A stretch of 64,000 bases of DNA, taken from Rugamonas sp045984285. Lineage in GTDB: Bacteria; Pseudomonadota; Gammaproteobacteria; Burkholderiales; Burkholderiaceae_D. How positions within the stretch are numbered: position 1 is the first letter of the stretch; every line of letters begins with the position of its first letter. Position numbers and translations under genes: made by a program. The notes under the pieces are model-generated. The model was not told where the DNA came from. It saw nothing but the letters and a program-made list of their open reading frames with translations, and ran no database searches. The stretch spans positions 225,436 to 289,435 of the forward strand of contig NZ_JBJQIK030000007.1 in the NCBI RefSeq assembly GCF_045984285.3, written 5' to 3'. Positions 61,525 to 64,000 of the stretch are shown in pieces.

Positions 61525-61593
61525 TACTGACACCATGGGGTCAGGCACTCCGTGTCAGTATGACAAGCGGTGCCTGACCCCAAGGTGTCAGTA
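61525..61593. repeat. Paired palindromes, TGACACC subfamily, at the frmA stop
   Basis: Unit a (61525-61560) and unit b (61561-61593) are opposite-orientation copies with the TGGGGTCAGGCAC core. The TGA stop codon of frmA (61588-61590) is part of unit b. Confidence 0.88.
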
Positions 61594-62694
61594 CATGACG
61601 ACGGAGCGGATGGATTCGCCGCGCTTCATGAGGTCGAAGCCCTCGTTGATCTGGTCGAGGCTGAGCTTGTGGGTGATCAGGTCGTCGATGTTGAGCTTGC
61701 CGTCCATGTACCAGTCGACGATTTTCGGTACATCGGTGCGGCCGCGGGCGCCGCCGAAGGCGGAACCCTTCCATTCGCGGCCCGTCACCAGCTGGAATGG
61801 ACGGGTCGAGATCTCCTGCCCTGCCGCCGCCACGCCGATGATGATGGACTTGCCCCAGCCCTTGTGGCAGCACTCCAGCGCCTGCCGCATCAGCGTGGTG
61901 TTGCCCACGCATTCGAAGCTGTAGTCGGCGCCGCCGTCCGTCAGCTGGATGATGTGGTCCACCACGTTTTCCACGCCGTTCGGATTGATGAAGTGGGTCA
62001 TGCCGAATTTGCGCGCCATTTCTTCACGGCCGGGATTGATGTCCACGCCGATGATCTTGTCCGCGCCCACCATCTTCGCCGCCTGGATCACGTTCAGGCC
62101 GATGCCGCCCAGGCCGAACACCACCACATTGGCGCCCGCCTCCACCTTGGCCGTAAACAGGACGGCGCCCACGCCCGTGGTCACGCCGCAGCCGATGTAG
62201 CACACCTTGTCGAAGGGCGCGTCTTCGCGGATTTTGGCCAGCGCAATCTCCGGCACCACAATGTAGTTGGAGAAGGTGGAGGTGCCCATGTAGTGGAAGA
62301 TCGGCTTGCCGTCCAGCGAGAAGCGGCTGGTGGCGTCCGGCATCAGCCCGCGGCCCTGCGTGGAGCGGATGGCCTGGCACAGATTGGTTTTCTGCGACAG
62401 GCAGAATTTGCATTGCCGGCATTCCGGTGTGTAGAGGGGGATGACGTGGTCGTCCTTCTTGAGGCTCTTGACGCCCGGCCCCACATCCACCACCACGCCC
62501 GCGCCTTCATGGCCCAGGATGGCGGGGAAGATCCCTTCCGGGTCGGCGCCGGACAGGGTGTAGTAATCGGTGTGGCAAATACCGGTGGCCTTGATCTCGA
62601 CCAGCACCTCGCCTTCGCGCGGTCCGCCGAGTTCCACTTCTTCAATCGTCAGCGGTGCGCCCGCTTTCCATGCCACTGCTGCCTTGGTCTTCAT
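61588..62694 (-). CDS. frmA: S-(hydroxymethyl)glutathione dehydrogenase / class III alcohol dehydrogenase
   Basis: A 368-residue zinc enzyme: catalytic zinc Cys in TGICHTDYYTLSGADPEG, GHEGAGVVVDVG, structural zinc ECRQCKFC with further Cys, and NAD fold VVVFGLGGIGLNVIQAAKMV. It oxidises the formaldehyde-glutathione adduct. Its stop lies inside palindrome unit b, so the C-terminus (SIRSVVMY) ends at the repeat boundary. The GFA gene at 31910 is far away and not linked. Confidence 0.95.
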   Translation of the reverse strand: MKTKAAVAWKAGAPLTIEEVELGGPREGEVLVEIKATGICHTDYYTLSGADPEGIFPAILGHEGAGVVVDVGPGVKSLKKDDHVIPLYTPECRQCKFCLSQKTNLCQAIRSTQGRGLMPDATSRFSLDGKPIFHYMGTSTFSNYIVVPEIALAKIREDAPFDKVCYIGCGVTTGVGAVLFTAKVEAGANVVVFGLGGIGLNVIQAAKMVGADKIIGVDINPGREEMARKFGMTHFINPNGVENVVDHIIQLTDGGADYSFECVGNTTLMRQALECCHKGWGKSIIIGVAAAGQEISTRPFQLVTGREWKGSAFGGARGRTDVPKIVDWYMDGKLNIDDLITHKLSLDQINEGFDLMKRGESIRSVVMY

Positions 62695-62763
62695 CGCATT
62701 GTCCCGGTTGATGTGATAAAGCCGACATCATAGCAAGCCGGGAAACAATGCGCGTAGCGTTCC

Positions 62764-63180
62764 TTACGCTGCGGCAGCTTCGTGCTGCGCGTCCAGCTCC
62801 AGCAGGAAGCAGACCGCCTGCCACAGCTGGCGCGGCGAGGTCCACGGTTTGGGCAGGAAGGCATGCGCTTCGTGGTGCAGGTCGGGATGGCGCGCCGAGT
62901 ACAGCAGCACCGGCGTGTGGTCGTCGCGCGCACGCAGGCTGCGGATCAGGGCCAGGCCGTCGCCGTCCTGCAGGTCGGGATCGAGCACGATCAGGTCATA
63001 GTGGTCCCCGGCTATGGCCACGGCGGCATCGCCCAGGGTGCCGGCATGGAATACCTGGGTTTCCGGCACAATCAGGGTGGACAGGATCAGTGCCGAGGTC
63101 TCGTCGCGGTCGACGTGCAGCACACGGGGAATATGGCGCGCCTCAGCGGCAGCGGGATGGATGGCGTCAATCAGGTTCAT
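62764..63180 (-). CDS. Single-domain response regulator
   Basis: A 138-residue CheY-like receiver: acidic pocket HVDRDETSAL, phosphorylation site in DLIVLDPDLQDGDGLALIRS, and Lys in AFLPKPWTSPRQLWQ. No output domain. MNLIDAIHP at 63180 follows GGAGACC; an earlier start at 63201 adds seven residues. It lies 179 bases downstream of the ANTAR regulator; no histidine kinase is in the window. Confidence 0.88.
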   Translation of the reverse strand: MNLIDAIHPAAAEARHIPRVLHVDRDETSALILSTLIVPETQVFHAGTLGDAAVAIAGDHYDLIVLDPDLQDGDGLALIRSLRARDDHTPVLLYSARHPDLHHEAHAFLPKPWTSPRQLWQAVCFLLELDAQHEAAAA

Positions 63181-63359
63181 GCGGGTCTCCGCGCGAGGCA
63201 TATCCTCGCGGACTGGAACAAGTTGGAATGCTTGTCGGCGGAGCTGGGCCGAAGGGTGCGTGCAGCGCGGGGAAAGGGGCGGCTGCGGAAGACGTGCAGG
63301 GCGAGTCTAGGCCACCGCAACTGTTTGCAGTGTACCTCAACCAGTACCGAGAGGAAACT

Positions 63360-63989
63360 CTATTTTTTCAGGCGTGCGTTGAACGCGGCATGCAAACTGT
63401 TCAACGTTTCTTCGGCGGCAAGCAGCTGGTCTGCCACTTCATTGACCTTGCGGCGGTTGGAGCGCGCATGGTCGCGCAGCACCTCGAAGGCGGTGTTGCG
63501 GTCAGTCTGGAACTTGCACATCAACAGGCCCACGGCCAGGCTGGTTTCGCGCCCGGCTGCCAGCGCCGCGTTCAGGTTCACTTCCGTGCGGCGCAGCTGG
63601 CGGATTTCGTCGGCGCGCGCCAGGCCCGCCTCGAACGCGGGCATCAGTTGTTTTTCGTCGACAGGTTTCACGACGAAACCCACTGCCCCGTAGGCAGCGG
63701 CCTGTTTGCTGGCATCGCTGTCGCCGCGCCCGGACAGGAACATGAAGGGCACCGAGGTGTTGCGGTTCAGCTGCTTGGCCAGCTCCAGGCCGGACATGCC
63801 GGGCATGTGGATGTCCAGCATGGCGAGGTCGGGCTCGCGCTCGGACACCATCTTCAGGGCCTGGTCGGCCGAGTTGGCAATGGCTGTCTCATAGCCAGCG
63901 TGGCCGAGCAGCTCGCCGAGAAACTCGGCCAGGATCTGGTCGTCGTCCACGATGAGCACATAGCGTTTGACCGGAGCAGCAGCGTTCAT
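63360..63989 (-). CDS. ANTAR-domain response regulator
   Basis: A 209-residue regulator with a receiver domain (VLIVDDDQILAEFLGELLGH, phospho-Asp in LAMLDIHMPGMSGLELAK, Lys in GFVVKPVDEKQL) and a C-terminal ANTAR-like helical domain (about residues 135-200: LRRTEVNLNAALAAGRETSL, VGLLMCKFQTDRNTAFEVLR). ANTAR proteins bind paired hairpins in RNA and act as antiterminators. The start is 11 bases from the window end, so its promoter is not visible. Confidence 0.88.
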   Translation of the reverse strand: MNAAAPVKRYVLIVDDDQILAEFLGELLGHAGYETAIANSADQALKMVSEREPDLAMLDIHMPGMSGLELAKQLNRNTSVPFMFLSGRGDSDASKQAAAYGAVGFVVKPVDEKQLMPAFEAGLARADEIRQLRRTEVNLNAALAAGRETSLAVGLLMCKFQTDRNTAFEVLRDHARSNRRKVNEVADQLLAAEETLNSLHAAFNARLKK

Positions 63990-64000
63990 ATGTCGATGCC

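Noticed and set aside
61389..61583. Small minus-strand ORF between the M56 and frmA genes
   Set aside because: Composed of repeat sequence and the AT-rich operator gap, with no ribosome site.

Overview
The window is a stretch of chromosome from a GC-rich betaproteobacterium, most likely the Oxalobacteraceae (the Massilia/Duganella/Janthinobacterium group). This rests on gene order and family content: a betaproteobacterial aa3 oxidase locus (ctaC-ctaD-small assembly protein-ctaG-DUF2970-ctaE, then DUF2909, SURF1, a SCO-like protein, ctaA, ctaB, sco), BPSS1780 and DUF2782 families, pilT/pilU, and dispersed palindromes built on a TGGGGTCAGGCACC core. I assigned no species. Almost all DNA is coding. 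I saw no rRNA, tRNA, CRISPR array, prophage or complete insertion sequence.

Layout. 1-4187: an ABC-2 type exporter (ATPase cut by the window edge, two permeases) with an outer-membrane efflux lipoprotein. 4271-6398: a CorC/HlyC-type CBS membrane protein and a secreted DUF3108-like protein. 6396-8851: a perfect palindrome, two truncated gene relics (methyltransferase tail, OsmC tail), an AraC regulator and an AI-2E family transporter. 8890-18058: the cytochrome c oxidase locus with heme O/A synthesis and copper-delivery genes, read mostly on the minus strand from a promoter near 18,040. 18110-24928: bioC-like, comF, trmL, DUF421, rfaE2, a second pilU-like ATPase, oxyR, ubiA, DUF883. 25004-31891: proC, YggS, pilT, pilU, glutathione peroxidase and a large GGDEF-EAL protein. 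31910-36783: GFA protein, glycolate oxidase glcDEF and a PduO-type adenosyltransferase.

36823-41325 is the most unusual part. It holds three very small secreted proteins with the same six-cysteine spacing (C-x3-C-x6-C-x9-C-x6-C-x3-C). Two have matching promoters, and a membrane-anchored glutaredoxin-like gene lies between two of them. A LysR regulator, an SGNH hydrolase and an unknown exported protein are interspersed. Then come the isoprenoid operon xseB-ispA-dxs, a Rieske oxygenase with a DMT transporter and a sulfurtransferase, an ABC-F ATPase preceded by a short ORF with a strong ribosome site, a ZIP transporter, dienelactone hydrolase, polA, DUF2782, thrB, BPSS1780, a UvrD-type helicase, an orphan M56/BlaR1-like membrane protease, class III alcohol dehydrogenase and two response regulators.

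A second theme is the dispersed palindromes. They occur at six loci: five sit at or within about a dozen bases of stop codons, where they probably act as terminators. The sixth lies in frame inside ctaA and adds about 40 residues to a loop between membrane helices.
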